Below are positions 8,652 through 17,211 of a stretch of 50,291 nt of DNA, piece after piece. Below the pieces are notes generated by a model. It did no database searches. It had not been told where the DNA came from and saw only the letters and a program-made list of their open reading frames with translations. This DNA is from Pseudomonas zanjanensis (GTDB lineage Bacteria > Pseudomonadota > Gammaproteobacteria > Pseudomonadales > Pseudomonadaceae): the NCBI RefSeq assembly GCF_014268745.2, contig NZ_JABWRB020000010.1, positions 1 through 50,291 on the forward strand, written 5' to 3'. Position 1 is the stretch's first letter, and each line of letters starts with the position of its first letter. The translations under genes were made by a program, and so were the position numbers.

Positions 8652-8822
8652 CACTGCCCTTCAGTGATCGGGTTTAGTCGCCCGAGGTTTTCAGCGGGTT
8701 CACAAGCTTCGTCAGTCAGGTATTTCATCCCTGCACTTGATGGTGGTTGTGCGCAGGGCGCCTTCGGGCGCGCCGGTAATGCTGGACTCCCCGGTCGACT
8801 AACCTGCGCACAGCCGCCGCCC
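8652..8822 (+). ncRNA. Structured element, copy A (no gene downstream)
   Basis: This stretch fills most of the 576-base gap between cobK and the next gene; 8514-8651 holds nothing I recognise. Order: hairpin CACTG/CAGTG at 8652-8666, hairpin CGGG/CCCG at 8669-8684, a linker of about 55 bases, then a three-way junction at 8741-8818. Its closing stem is GGTGGTTGTGCGCAGG pairing with CCTGCGCACAGCCGCC (16 pairs, two of them G-U). Inside are a UUCG-capped hairpin (GCGCC/GGCGC) and a short GAC/GTC hairpin. The same architecture recurs at 46896-47069. A REP element follows directly. The strand is assigned by analogy with copy B. Whether it is an RNA or a mobile DNA hairpin is unknown. Confidence 0.55.
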
Positions 8823-8954
8823 TGTGGCGAGGGAGCTTGCTCCCGCTGGGCTGCGCAGCAGCCCCAAAAAAGCGGACGCGATATTCCTGACACACAGCAA
8901 TGTCCGATTTTAGGGCCGCTCCGCGCCCCAGCGGGAGCAAGCTCCCTCGCCACA
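8823..8954. repeat. REP doublet, GGCGAGGGAGC family
   Basis: The arms TGTGGCGAGGGAGCTTGCTC and its inverse (CAGCGGGAGCAAGCTCCCTC then GCCACA) enclose about 85 bases containing GGGCTGCGCAGCAGCCC. The same family occurs at 12708, 27417, 29277 and 34983, with a single arm at 40463. The rest of the gap to 9089 shows no gene. Confidence 0.88.
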
Positions 8955-9089
8955 AAAGCACTCATTCGAAGATCTGTTGCTACTGTTAACACAAGCCCTG
9001 CGACCCTACACCGCACGTGGCTTTTTTACTTCTCAACCCTGATCAGGCTAAATACCGCCACCTGATCGCCCAACCGAGCGGATTGCCCC

Positions 9090-9488
9090 ATGTCCCGACA
9101 ACGGCTTGCATTTGCCTGGATCGCCTGCTTCGCAGTGCTGTTCAACATGCTTGCCATGCCGCTTTCCAACAGCGGTGGCGCGACTGCTGATGCACCAGCC
9201 GAGCAGCTGTTGTGGGGCAGTTTCTGCTCATCCAGCGGCACGAGAATGGTGGCGATTTCCCTGGGCAAGCTCGAACAGGGCACGCCGCAACAGGACAGTC
9301 ATTCAACGATGCAGCATTGCTGGTGCTGCTCAGGTTCCCCGCCGTTGGTGGCGCTCGCCGGGCATGTCCCGCAGTTGTATCTGGATGCTCAACTGGCCCA
9401 TCGTGCCGCCACCCATTCGAAACTCGACAGCCCTACCCCGCGCCAGCAATGGCCCAGCCTGAACCCTCGCGCCTCGCCTCTGGCCTGA
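9090..9488 (+). CDS. DUF2946 family protein, probable copper-locus membrane/exported protein
   Basis: A 132-residue protein with a basic start and a hydrophobic stretch (about residues 7-26, LAFAWIACFAVLFNMLAMPL) that is a signal peptide or membrane anchor. The middle has a Cys-rich HCWCCSG segment near residue 74. Proteins of this kind (DUF2946) usually sit beside TonB copper receptors and PCu(A)C chaperones in pseudomonads, as here. No enzymatic function is known. It starts the five-gene copper set; the next gene is 46 bases downstream. Confidence 0.75.
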   Translation: MSRQRLAFAWIACFAVLFNMLAMPLSNSGGATADAPAEQLLWGSFCSSSGTRMVAISLGKLEQGTPQQDSHSTMQHCWCCSGSPPLVALAGHVPQLYLDAQLAHRAATHSKLDSPTPRQQWPSLNPRASPLA

Positions 9489-9534
9489 TTCTTCCCGCAT
9501 AAACCTGCGCCCTGAATCGTTCCGGAGATTTTCC

Positions 9535-10014
9535 ATGTTGAACAAACTTATCCTGCTGGCCGCCCTGCTGCTTCCCGTCGGCATCGCCCAAGCTCACCAA
9601 TACAAGGCGGGCGAGCTTGAGATCGCTCATCCGTGGTCCCAAGAGTTGCCACCCAACGCGCCTACTGTTGCCGCATATTTCGTGATTCACAACAGCGGCA
9701 CGACCGCGGACAAACTGCTCAGCGTCGACTCGCCCATCGCCGGCAAAGCCGAGCTCCATGAGCATGTGATGCAAAACGACCTGATGAAAATGCAACCGGT
9801 GCCCGTCGTGAATATCGCCCCCGGTGCGACCGTCACCTTCGCGCCGATGGCGTATCACGTAATGCTGCTGGACCTGAAAGACCGCAGCCTGCTCAGCGAC
9901 GGCAAACGCTTCCCCATGACCCTGCATTTCGAAAAAGCCGGGGATGTCACGGTGGATGTCGCGGTGCAGAAAAAAGCACCCGACGGCACCAAGACGCATA
10001 AGCACGGCCAGTAA
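9535..10014 (+). CDS. PCu(A)C-family periplasmic copper chaperone
   Basis: PCu(A)C proteins bind Cu(I) in the periplasm and hand it to cuproenzymes such as cytochrome oxidase. The 159-residue protein has a signal peptide ending near ...GIAQA/HQ (residue 20). It contains the full H-X10-M-X21-H-X-M copper site: His75, Met86, His108 and Met110. Further His residues at the N- and C-termini (KTHKHGQ) may also bind metal. A GGAG site precedes the ATG. It sits between two DUF2946 genes and upstream of the copper receptor gene, which supports a role in copper acquisition or delivery. Confidence 0.92.
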   Translation: MLNKLILLAALLLPVGIAQAHQYKAGELEIAHPWSQELPPNAPTVAAYFVIHNSGTTADKLLSVDSPIAGKAELHEHVMQNDLMKMQPVPVVNIAPGATVTFAPMAYHVMLLDLKDRSLLSDGKRFPMTLHFEKAGDVTVDVAVQKKAPDGTKTHKHGQ

Positions 10015-10027
10015 GACGTAGCCGCCC

Positions 10028-10468
10028 ATGCAACCTCGTCGCGCCAGCCTGTCCAGGCACCGCCGTCAGCCCCTGAACCTGACACGCGGCAGCTGGATCA
10101 GCCTGTTCGCCATGCTGATGATCTTTATCGGTCCGCTGATTTCCCAGTCGATGCCGATGGATCAGCGCATGTCTTCGTCCATGCCTGTGTCCATGAGTAT
10201 GGACATGGAGATGGGCATGGACATGGCGGCGCACGAAGCGCCCGCAGCCGAACATTGCCCGCCCCAGAGCGAGCACCATGCGCTGTGGGAAAAGTGCGGC
10301 TATTGCAGCCTGTTGTTCAACTGCCCCGCGCTGCCGGGCGGTCACACCTTCGCCGCTTTCGACACCCCGCACTTCAACACCTACACCAGCCTGTCCACAC
10401 GCCTGGGCCATGCCCGGCTCGCGTTCTTCCCGGGTGCCCGCACCCGCGCACCACCCTTCCCAGCGTAG
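10028..10468 (+). CDS. Met-rich DUF2946 family protein
   Basis: A 146-residue protein with a membrane segment at about residues 22-40 (SWISLFAMLMIFIGPLIS). It is followed by a Met-rich stretch with ten Met between residues 42 and 66 (MPMDQRM...MDMEMGMDM), then AAHEAPAAEHCPPQSEHH and EKCGYCSLLFNC. Met, His and Cys clusters of this sort bind Cu(I) in other proteins. It starts 13 bases after the PCu(A)C gene and precedes the TonB copper receptor gene. The DUF2946 assignment follows from size, layout and context; copper binding is inferred. Confidence 0.75.
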   Translation: MQPRRASLSRHRRQPLNLTRGSWISLFAMLMIFIGPLISQSMPMDQRMSSSMPVSMSMDMEMGMDMAAHEAPAAEHCPPQSEHHALWEKCGYCSLLFNCPALPGGHTFAAFDTPHFNTYTSLSTRLGHARLAFFPGARTRAPPFPA

Positions 10469-10551
10469 CTCCCGACACTTACTCAACCGGTCGCAAAAGA
10501 TAGCCCCAGGCTGCCCGACCGTGTCGTCTACGTCTGTTCGATGGAATCATC

Positions 10552-12678
10552 ATGTCCAGGTTTTCTGCCGGCATCGCGTTGGGCTCTGCCCAGGTTCGCT
10601 GCCCCCTGAACGAGCCACGGGTTCGTTCGCGCCAAACCATTGCCGCACTGTGCGGCCTGCTGCTCACCCCGTTCGCGCTGGCCGATGAGCACGAGCATCA
10701 CGACCATCCGGTCGAAGAACTCAGCCCGACGGTCATCACCGCCGTCGCCCCCAGCTCGCCGCTGACCGTCGTCACCAATCCCAAGGACCCGCGCCAACCG
10801 GTGCCGGCCAGCGATGGCGGCGATTACCTCAAGACCATTCCCGGCTTCGCCCTGGTGCGCAACGGCGGCACCAATGGCGACCCGGTGTTGCGCGGCATGT
10901 TCGGCTCACGGCTGAACATCCTCACCAACGGCAGCATGCTGTTGGGTGCTTGCCCAGGCCGGATGGACGCGCCGACGTCCTACATCTCGCCGGAAACCTA
11001 TGACACGCTCACCGTCATCAAAGGCCCGCAAACCGTGCTCTGGGGCCCCGGCGCATCGGCCGGGACCGTGCTGTTCGAGCGCGAGCCGGAGCAGTTCGGC
11101 GAGCTGGGCACCCGGGTCAATGCCAGTGTGCTGGCCGGCTCCAACGGCCGTTTCGACAAGGTGGTGGATGCCGCCGCCGGTGGGCCCCTGGGTTATGTGC
11201 GGGTGATCGGCAACACCGCCCATTCGGACGATTACCGCGACGGCAATAACGACACCGTGCCGTCGCGCTATGACAAATGGAATGGCGACGTCGCCCTCGG
11301 CTGGACGCCGGACGCCGATACCCTGCTGGAGCTGACGGCCGGCAAGGGTGACGGTGAAGCGCGCTACGCCGGGCGCGGCATGGACGGTTCGCAGTTCAAG
11401 CGCGAAAGCCTCGGGCTGCGTTTCGAGCGTTCGAACATCGGCGAGGTGTTGGATAAAGTCGAAGCCCAGGTCTACTACAACTACGCCGACCACGTGATGG
11501 ACAACTACACGCTGCGCACGCCGTCCGGCACCGGGATGATGGCCGGGCCCATGGCCTCCAATGTCGACCGTCGCACCCTCGGCGCGCGCATCAAGGCCAC
11601 TTGGCGCTGGGCCGATGTGCAATTGATCAGCGGCCTGGACGCCCAGACCAACGAGCATCGCCAACGCAGCAGCATGGGCGTGGACACCTACAAGGACCTG
11701 CCGTACACCAAGGACGCCGACTTCCACAATTACGGGGTGTTCGGCGAACTGACCTGGTACGCCGCCGACCGCGACCGAGTGATCACCGGCGCCCGGCTCG
11801 ATCGCGCCTCGGCCAAGGATTACCGCCAGAGCATCGGTTCCGGCATGTCGGCCCGTCCCAATCCTACTGCCGATGACACCCGCGCCGACACGCTGCCCAG
11901 CGGTTTCGTCCGCTACGAGCACGACCTGGACGACAGCCCCGCCACCCTCTACGCAGGCATCGGTCACGCGCAACGGTTCCCGGATTACTGGGAGCTGTTC
12001 TCGCCGAACGCCGGCCCGAGCGGTTCGCTGAATGCTTTCGACGCGATCAAGCCGGAGAAAACCACCCAGCTCGACTTCGGCCTGCAGTACAAGACCGAAA
12101 CCCTCGAAGCCTGGGCATCGGGATACGTCGGGCAGGTACGCGACTACATCCTGTTCGACTACACGCCGGGGATGATGGGCACCACTTCCCGGGCCGAGAA
12201 CATCGACGCACGGATCATGGGCGGTGAACTGGGCGCGGCCTACAAGCTCACCAAGCGCTGGAAAGCCGACGCCACCCTGGCCTACGCCTGGGGCAAGAAC
12301 AGCAGCGACGGCAGCCCCCTGGCGCAGATGCCGCCGCTGGACGCACGCCTGGGCCTGACCTACAGCGAAGACCGCTGGAGCGCCGGAGCCTTGTGGCGGG
12401 TGGTGGCCGCGCAGCACCGGGTCGATGAAAACAAGGGCAACGTGGTGGGCAAGGACTACGGCAAAAGCTCGGGGTTCGGGGTCTTCTCCCTCAACGGCGC
12501 CTACCGCATCAACCCGCACTGGAAGGTCAGCAGTGGCGTCGACAACCTGTTCGGCAAAGCCTACGCCGAGCACTTGAACCTGGCCGGCAACGCCGGGTTC
12601 GGCTACCCGGCGAGCGACCCCCAGGCCATCAACGAACCGGGGCGTACGCTCTGGACGAAGGTGGATATGAGTTTCTGA
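10552..12678 (+). CDS. oprC: TonB-dependent copper receptor, OprC/NosA family
   Basis: An outer-membrane 22-strand barrel with an N-terminal plug that imports copper. The 708-residue precursor has a long basic leader with a hydrophobic core at about residues 30-43 and a His-rich mature start (DEHEHHDHP). The plug carries GGDYLKTIPGFALVRNGGTNGDPVLRGMFGSRLNIL, followed by CPGRM at residues 134-138, which matches the CxxxM copper-binding motif known for OprC. The protein ends in Phe with an alternating strand (VDMSF), as BAM substrates do. Neighbouring PCu(A)C, DUF2946 and PepSY genes agree. Although it lies beside cob genes, the CxxxM motif argues against a BtuB-type B12 receptor. Confidence 0.9.
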   Translation: MSRFSAGIALGSAQVRCPLNEPRVRSRQTIAALCGLLLTPFALADEHEHHDHPVEELSPTVITAVAPSSPLTVVTNPKDPRQPVPASDGGDYLKTIPGFALVRNGGTNGDPVLRGMFGSRLNILTNGSMLLGACPGRMDAPTSYISPETYDTLTVIKGPQTVLWGPGASAGTVLFEREPEQFGELGTRVNASVLAGSNGRFDKVVDAAAGGPLGYVRVIGNTAHSDDYRDGNNDTVPSRYDKWNGDVALGWTPDADTLLELTAGKGDGEARYAGRGMDGSQFKRESLGLRFERSNIGEVLDKVEAQVYYNYADHVMDNYTLRTPSGTGMMAGPMASNVDRRTLGARIKATWRWADVQLISGLDAQTNEHRQRSSMGVDTYKDLPYTKDADFHNYGVFGELTWYAADRDRVITGARLDRASAKDYRQSIGSGMSARPNPTADDTRADTLPSGFVRYEHDLDDSPATLYAGIGHAQRFPDYWELFSPNAGPSGSLNAFDAIKPEKTTQLDFGLQYKTETLEAWASGYVGQVRDYILFDYTPGMMGTTSRAENIDARIMGGELGAAYKLTKRWKADATLAYAWGKNSSDGSPLAQMPPLDARLGLTYSEDRWSAGALWRVVAAQHRVDENKGNVVGKDYGKSSGFGVFSLNGAYRINPHWKVSSGVDNLFGKAYAEHLNLAGNAGFGYPASDPQAINEPGRTLWTKVDMSF

Positions 12679-12707
12679 CAACACAGGCAAGGCCTGACAC
12701 CTGACCT

Positions 12708-12801
12708 TGTGGCGAGGGAGCTTGCTCCCGCTCGGTTGCGTAGCAACCGCAAAAAGCCAGGGACTGCTGCGCAGTCCAGCGGGAGCAAGCTCCCTCGCCA
12801 C
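12708..12801. repeat. REP doublet, GGCGAGGGAGC family
   Basis: The inverted arms TGTGGCGAGGGAGCTTGCTC and GGGAGCAAGCTCCCTCGCCA enclose GGTTGCGTAGCAACC. It lies between the copper receptor gene and the PepSY gene, so the two may be on separate transcripts. Confidence 0.88.
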
Positions 12802-12888
12802 GGAGTCTGTGTTTAAGGCTCCCTGCTTATCGGTTGCCTGGCAACCGCACAACATAACAACCCAATTTGCCCTGCGGAGCGCTTTCTG

Positions 12889-14268
12889 ATGAGCCAACCG
12901 AAACCGAATTTCTACAACCTGGCCTGGCGCTGGCATTTTTATGCCGGGCTGTTCGTGGCGCCGTTCATGGTGATGCTGGCCCTGACCGGGATCATTTACC
13001 TGTTCAAGCCGCAACTCGACCCATTGATGTACGGCAGCCTGCTGAACGTGCCGGCCGGGCATCACGCCCTGGCGGCGGACGACCTGCTCAAGCAGGTCCG
13101 CCAGGCTTACCCCGAAGGTCAGGTCAAGCAGTACCTGCCACCGGTCAACGCCGAGCGCAGCGCGCAGTTCGTGGTGATCGACCAGGGCCGGGAGTTGAAT
13201 GTGTTCATCGACCCGTACCACGGCGATGCCCTCGGCGAGCAGGATGCGAAAGACAATCTGCAAGCCATGGCCCGAGCGATCCACGGCGAGTTATTGATCG
13301 GCACGGTGGGTGACCGATTGGTGGAAATGGCCGCCGGCTGGGGCGTGGTGCTGGTGGTCTCCGGCCTCTACCTGTGGTGGCCGCGCGGGCAATCATCGGT
13401 GGGTGTGCTGTGGCCGCGCTGGAGCGCGCGCGGTCGGGTGTTCTGGCGCGACGTGCACGTTGTCGTCGGTTTCTGGGGCGCGGCATTCCTGCTGGTGATG
13501 CTGCTCAGCGGCATGACCTGGACCGGCTTCTGGGGCAAGCAGTACGCGGACCTCTGGAACCGCTTCCCGGCGGCGATGTGGAATGACGTGCCCAAGTCCG
13601 ACATCGAAGCCGGCAGCCTCAACAACGCCCATCGCCAGACTGTGCCGTGGGCCATGGAAAACACGCCGATGCCGATGTCTGGCGACCATGCCGAGCACAT
13701 GGCCCACGGCAGCATGCACGAGGGTCCCGCCGCCCCGGCCGTCAGCCTGCAAGCGGTGCAGGATATCGCCACCGAGCGCAAGGTCGAGCCTGGCTACAGC
13801 ATCACGCTTCCAACGACCGCCTCGGGCGTGTTCACCATCGCCGTGTTCGCCGATGACCCGCGCAACGATGCGACCCTGCACGTGGATCAATACACCGGCA
13901 AGGTCCTGGCCGATGTGCGCTGGGAACACTACGGCATCGTGGCCCGCGCCACCGAGACCGGCGTAATGCTGCACGAAGGCAAGATGTTCGGCCCGCTGAA
14001 CCAGATTCTCGTGCTGCTGGTTTGCCTGATGATCCTGCTCAGCGCGGTGAGTGGCCTGGTGATCTGGTGGAAGCGCCGGCCCCAGGGCAAGTTCGGCGTG
14101 CCGCCACTGCGCCACGACCTGCCGACCTGGAAGACCGGGGTGTTGATCATGTTGTCCCTGGCGCTGGTGTTCCCGTTGGTGGGCGCTTCGCTGGTGGTGG
14201 TGTGGGCGCTGGATCGCCTCGTCACCCGGCTCAATCGCCAGCCTGAGATTGCCTCATCTTCAAACTGA
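12889..14268 (+). CDS. PepSY-associated membrane protein
   Basis: A 459-residue inner-membrane protein with PepSY domains and four predicted membrane segments: about residues 18-42 (FYAGLFVAPFMVMLALTGIIYLF), 145-165, 190-212 and near 365-390, with another hydrophobic segment near the C-terminus. Between helices lies a Met/His-rich loop (about 258-280: ENTPMPMSGDHAEHMAHGSMHE) that looks suited to copper. Proteins of this family often accompany TonB receptors, where some act as reductases of the imported metal or siderophore; that role is inferred here. The chosen ATG matches the usual family start. Confidence 0.85.
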   Translation: MSQPKPNFYNLAWRWHFYAGLFVAPFMVMLALTGIIYLFKPQLDPLMYGSLLNVPAGHHALAADDLLKQVRQAYPEGQVKQYLPPVNAERSAQFVVIDQGRELNVFIDPYHGDALGEQDAKDNLQAMARAIHGELLIGTVGDRLVEMAAGWGVVLVVSGLYLWWPRGQSSVGVLWPRWSARGRVFWRDVHVVVGFWGAAFLLVMLLSGMTWTGFWGKQYADLWNRFPAAMWNDVPKSDIEAGSLNNAHRQTVPWAMENTPMPMSGDHAEHMAHGSMHEGPAAPAVSLQAVQDIATERKVEPGYSITLPTTASGVFTIAVFADDPRNDATLHVDQYTGKVLADVRWEHYGIVARATETGVMLHEGKMFGPLNQILVLLVCLMILLSAVSGLVIWWKRRPQGKFGVPPLRHDLPTWKTGVLIMLSLALVFPLVGASLVVVWALDRLVTRLNRQPEIASSSN

Positions 14269-14345
14269 AGCCAGTGCGTTAACGGAAGGTGGCGCGAAAC
14301 CTCTACAATCGTGCTCGCTTTCCAAACCACGAACACAGTTAAAAC

Positions 14346-14435
14346 TGTGGGAGCGGGCTTGCTCGCGAATGCGGTGTGTCAGACACATGAATGTTGACTG
14401 ACACACCGCATTCGCGAGCAAGCCCGCTCCCACAA
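14346..14435. repeat. REP doublet, GTGGGAGCGGGC family
   Basis: The arms TGTGGGAGCGGGCTTGCTCG and its inverse, each continuing with CGAATGCGGTGTGTCAG, form a near-perfect hairpin of about 40 pairs between the copper set and the ABC importer genes. Confidence 0.92.
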
Positions 14436-14471
14436 TGAGACTGTGTTCCATACCAAATGCCGAGTAACCGC

Positions 14472-15260
14472 ATGACCTCCCTAACCCTCTCCCACCTCGC
14501 CTGGACGCCCCTGGGCCATGGCCACTGTCATCACCAGTTCCAGCTGCGTGATGCCACGCTGCAGGTGGCGGCCGGGGAGTTTGTCGGGTTGATCGGGCCC
14601 AACGGCAGCGGCAAGACCAGCCTGTTGCGCTGCGCCTATCGCTTCAGCCGGCCAGAACATGGCGAGGTCAGGCTCGAACATCACAACCTCTGGAAACAGT
14701 CCTCGCGCTGGTGCGCCCAACGCATCGCCGTGGTGCTGCAAGAATTTCCCGATGCCTTCGGCCTGACGGTGGAGGAAGTGGTCGCCATGGGCCGCACGCC
14801 CCACAAAGGTCTATTCGACAGCGACAATCACGAAGACCGCCGGCTGGTGCTCCAGGCATTGGCATCGGCAGGGCTCGAAGGTTTTGGCGATCATGCTTTC
14901 GCCACGCTGTCGGGAGGGGAAAAACAGCGGGTGATCCTCGCCCGTGCCTTGGCCCAGCAGCCGCAGTTGCTGATCCTCGACGAGCCGACCAACCACCTCG
15001 ACCCGCACTATCAATTGCAATTGCTGCAACTGATCAAGGGCCTGGGCATCGGCACCCTCGCCAGCCTCCACGACCTGAACCTGGCCGCCGCTTTCTGCGA
15101 CCGCCTGTACGTGATCGAACACGGGCGCATCGTCGCCAGCGGCACGCCCAAGGACGTCCTCACGGCAGAGCTGTTGCGCGAGGTGTTCGGCGTCGAAGCC
15201 CTGGTGGATGACCACCCGCTGTCCGGCTACCCACGAATCACCTGGATAACCCAACCATGA
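14472..15260 (+). CDS. ABC importer ATP-binding protein (BtuD/FecE type)
   Basis: A cytosolic ATPase of a metal-chelate or cobalamin type importer. Walker A is GPNGSGKTS near residue 38, the signature is LSGGEKQR, and Walker B is LLILDEPTNHLD, followed by the H-loop SLHDLN. The start could be the ATG at 14457 (five residues longer); neither has a strong ribosome site. The stop overlaps the start of the substrate-binding protein gene, and the three importer genes are coupled. The substrate is not shown by sequence. As I recall, the P. aeruginosa cob cluster also ends in a three-gene ABC importer of this layout, which hints at a corrinoid or related chelate. Confidence 0.88.
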   Translation: MTSLTLSHLAWTPLGHGHCHHQFQLRDATLQVAAGEFVGLIGPNGSGKTSLLRCAYRFSRPEHGEVRLEHHNLWKQSSRWCAQRIAVVLQEFPDAFGLTVEEVVAMGRTPHKGLFDSDNHEDRRLVLQALASAGLEGFGDHAFATLSGGEKQRVILARALAQQPQLLILDEPTNHLDPHYQLQLLQLIKGLGIGTLASLHDLNLAAAFCDRLYVIEHGRIVASGTPKDVLTAELLREVFGVEALVDDHPLSGYPRITWITQP

Positions 15261-16204
15261 CCTTGCGTTTCCTGCTGTTGCTGCCCCTCCTGCTGGTCAG
15301 CACGAATGCCCTGGCCGAAGCCACCCGCTACCCGTTGACGGTCCAGAGCTGCAACCGCCAAGTGGTTTTCAACGAGGCCCCTCGCCATGCGGTCAGCCAT
15401 GACATCAACATGACGCAGATGATGCTCGCCCTGGGCCTCAAGCCGCGCATGGTCGGCTACAGCGGTATCAGCGGCTGGAAATCGGTGACACCCGAGATGG
15501 CGAATATCCTCGACGGCCTGCCGGAACTGGCCGCCAAATATCCCTCGGTGGAAACCCTGCTCGATGCCAACGTCGACTTTTTCTTCGCGGGCTGGGACTA
15601 CGGCATGCGCGTGGGCGGCGACCTGACGCCGCAGACCTTGCAACCGCTGGGCATCAACGTCTACGAACTGACCGAATCCTGCGCCTTCGTGATGAAGCGC
15701 CCGGCGGCCTCACTGGAGGACACCTACAATGACCTGCGCAACCTCGGGAAAATCTTCGATGTGCAGGATCGCGCCAATGCGCTGATCGCGACGATGCAGG
15801 CCCAGGTGGCCGAAACGCGCAAGCACCTGCCGACCCGACAACCGCGCGTGTTCCTGTATGACAGCGGCGAAGACCGTGCCATGACCTCCGGCCGTCTCGG
15901 CATGCCTCAGGCGTTGATTGACGCAGCCGGCGGACGCAACATCCTCGAGGACGTGGAAACCAGTTGGACACGGGTGAACTGGGAGAACGTGGTCGAACGC
16001 AACCCGCAGGTGATCGTGATCGTCGACTACGGCGAAGTCAGCGCCGAGCAGAAGCAACAATTCCTGCTGGATAACCCGGCCCTGCAATCGGTGGATGCCA
16101 TCAAGCAGCGGCGCTTCATCGTGATCCCTTACGTGCAGGCCACGCCGGGCATCGATAACGTGCTGGCGGTGCAAACCCTGGCACGGGGTTTCCACGACCA
16201 ATGA
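15257..16204 (+). CDS. ABC importer periplasmic binding protein (BtuF/FecB type)
   Basis: A 315-residue protein with a signal peptide (MTLRFLLLLPLLLVSTNALA/EA) and the two-lobe helical-backbone fold expected of class III binding proteins, seen in motifs such as RHAVSHDINMTQMMLALGLKPRMVGY and NPQVIVIVDYGEV. Two Cys (VQSC and TESC) may form a disulfide. It lacks a lipobox, so it is predicted to be free in the periplasm. The start overlaps the ATPase stop and the stop overlaps the permease start by four bases. Substrate unknown; cobalamin, siderophore or heme are all possible. Confidence 0.85.
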   Translation: MTLRFLLLLPLLLVSTNALAEATRYPLTVQSCNRQVVFNEAPRHAVSHDINMTQMMLALGLKPRMVGYSGISGWKSVTPEMANILDGLPELAAKYPSVETLLDANVDFFFAGWDYGMRVGGDLTPQTLQPLGINVYELTESCAFVMKRPAASLEDTYNDLRNLGKIFDVQDRANALIATMQAQVAETRKHLPTRQPRVFLYDSGEDRAMTSGRLGMPQALIDAAGGRNILEDVETSWTRVNWENVVERNPQVIVIVDYGEVSAEQKQQFLLDNPALQSVDAIKQRRFIVIPYVQATPGIDNVLAVQTLARGFHDQ

Positions 16205-17211
16205 ATAATCGTCGCTACGGCGCCCTGCTGATGGTCCTCGGCGCGCTGTTGCTGGCGTCGTGCGTGGTGTCCCTGGGCTTTGGCCCGGCGCGGGTGCCGG
16301 TGGCCGTGGTCTGGGATCTGCTGCTGCACAAGGCCTTCGGTGTGGGCGAGGTCTATTGGACGCCCGGCCAGGAACATATCGTCTGGCTGATCCGCGTCCC
16401 GCGCCTGCTGCTCGGAGCCCTGGTCGGTGCCGGGCTGGCGCTGATCGGCGCGGTGCTGCAAGCGGTGACGCGCAACCCGCTGGCCGATCCGCACCTGTTG
16501 GGTGTCACCTCCGGTGCGACCTTGGGGGCGGTCATCGTGGTGTTGCATGTCGGTGAAATAATCGGTTTGCTGACCCTGCCTGTCGCGGCCTTCATCGGCG
16601 CGCTGCTGAGCATGTTGCTGGTGTTGGCCATCGCTGCCCGCCAAGGCCGGCTGGAGAGTGATCGGCTGTTGCTGTGTGGCGTGGCGGTGTCCTTCGTGAT
16701 GATGGCGGCGGCCAACCTGTTGTTGTTCCTCGGTGATCATCGTGCCAGTTCGGCGGTGATGTTCTGGATGCTCGGCGGCCTGGGCCTGGCCCGCTGGGAA
16801 CTGCTGGCCGTGCCGGCCGCCAGTGTGCTGCTGGGGCTGGTGTTGCTGCTGGGCATGGCCCGGCCGTTGAACGCGCTGATGGCCGGCGAACAGACCGCCG
16901 TGACCCTGGGTTTGAACGCGGCGAAGGTGCGGTTGTGGATTTTCCTGATCGCGTCGCTGATGACCGGCGTGCTGGTGTCCATCAGCGGCTCGATCGGTTT
17001 TGTCGGGCTGATGGTGCCGCACATTGCCCGGCGCCTGGTGGGTGCAGAGCATCGGCGGCTGCTGCCGGCTTGCGTGCTGCTCGGCAGCCTGTTCCTGGTG
17101 TGGGTGGACGTGGCGGCCCGCACGTTGATCGCGCCGGAGGACTTGCCGATTGGGGTCGCCACAGCCGCTATCGGCGGACTGTTCTTTATCGGTCTGATGC
17201 GCCGTCGCTGA
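16201..17211 (+). CDS. ABC importer permease (BtuC/FecCD type)
   Basis: A 336-residue inner-membrane permease with about ten hydrophobic helices. It has the FecCD family landmarks RVPRLLLGALVGAGLALIGAVLQAVTRNPLADPHLLG and GSIGFVGLMVPHIARRLVG, the latter being the loop that contacts the ATPase. It completes the ATPase-binding protein-permease set. Its last 26 bases overlap the 3' end of the convergent methyltransferase gene, so there is no space for a terminator between them. Confidence 0.92.
   Translation: MNNRRYGALLMVLGALLLASCVVSLGFGPARVPVAVVWDLLLHKAFGVGEVYWTPGQEHIVWLIRVPRLLLGALVGAGLALIGAVLQAVTRNPLADPHLLGVTSGATLGAVIVVLHVGEIIGLLTLPVAAFIGALLSMLLVLAIAARQGRLESDRLLLCGVAVSFVMMAAANLLLFLGDHRASSAVMFWMLGGLGLARWELLAVPAASVLLGLVLLLGMARPLNALMAGEQTAVTLGLNAAKVRLWIFLIASLMTGVLVSISGSIGFVGLMVPHIARRLVGAEHRRLLPACVLLGSLFLVWVDVAARTLIAPEDLPIGVATAAIGGLFFIGLMRRR

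Noticed and set aside
10552..12678. BtuB-type cobalamin receptor, suggested by the cob neighbourhood
   Set aside because: The CxxxM copper motif, His-rich N-terminus and PCu(A)C/DUF2946 neighbours point to copper.
10906..13284. A 792-codon open frame on the minus strand
   Set aside because: It runs opposite the copper receptor and PepSY genes and through a REP element, has no family resemblance, and is a by-product of GC-rich codon use.
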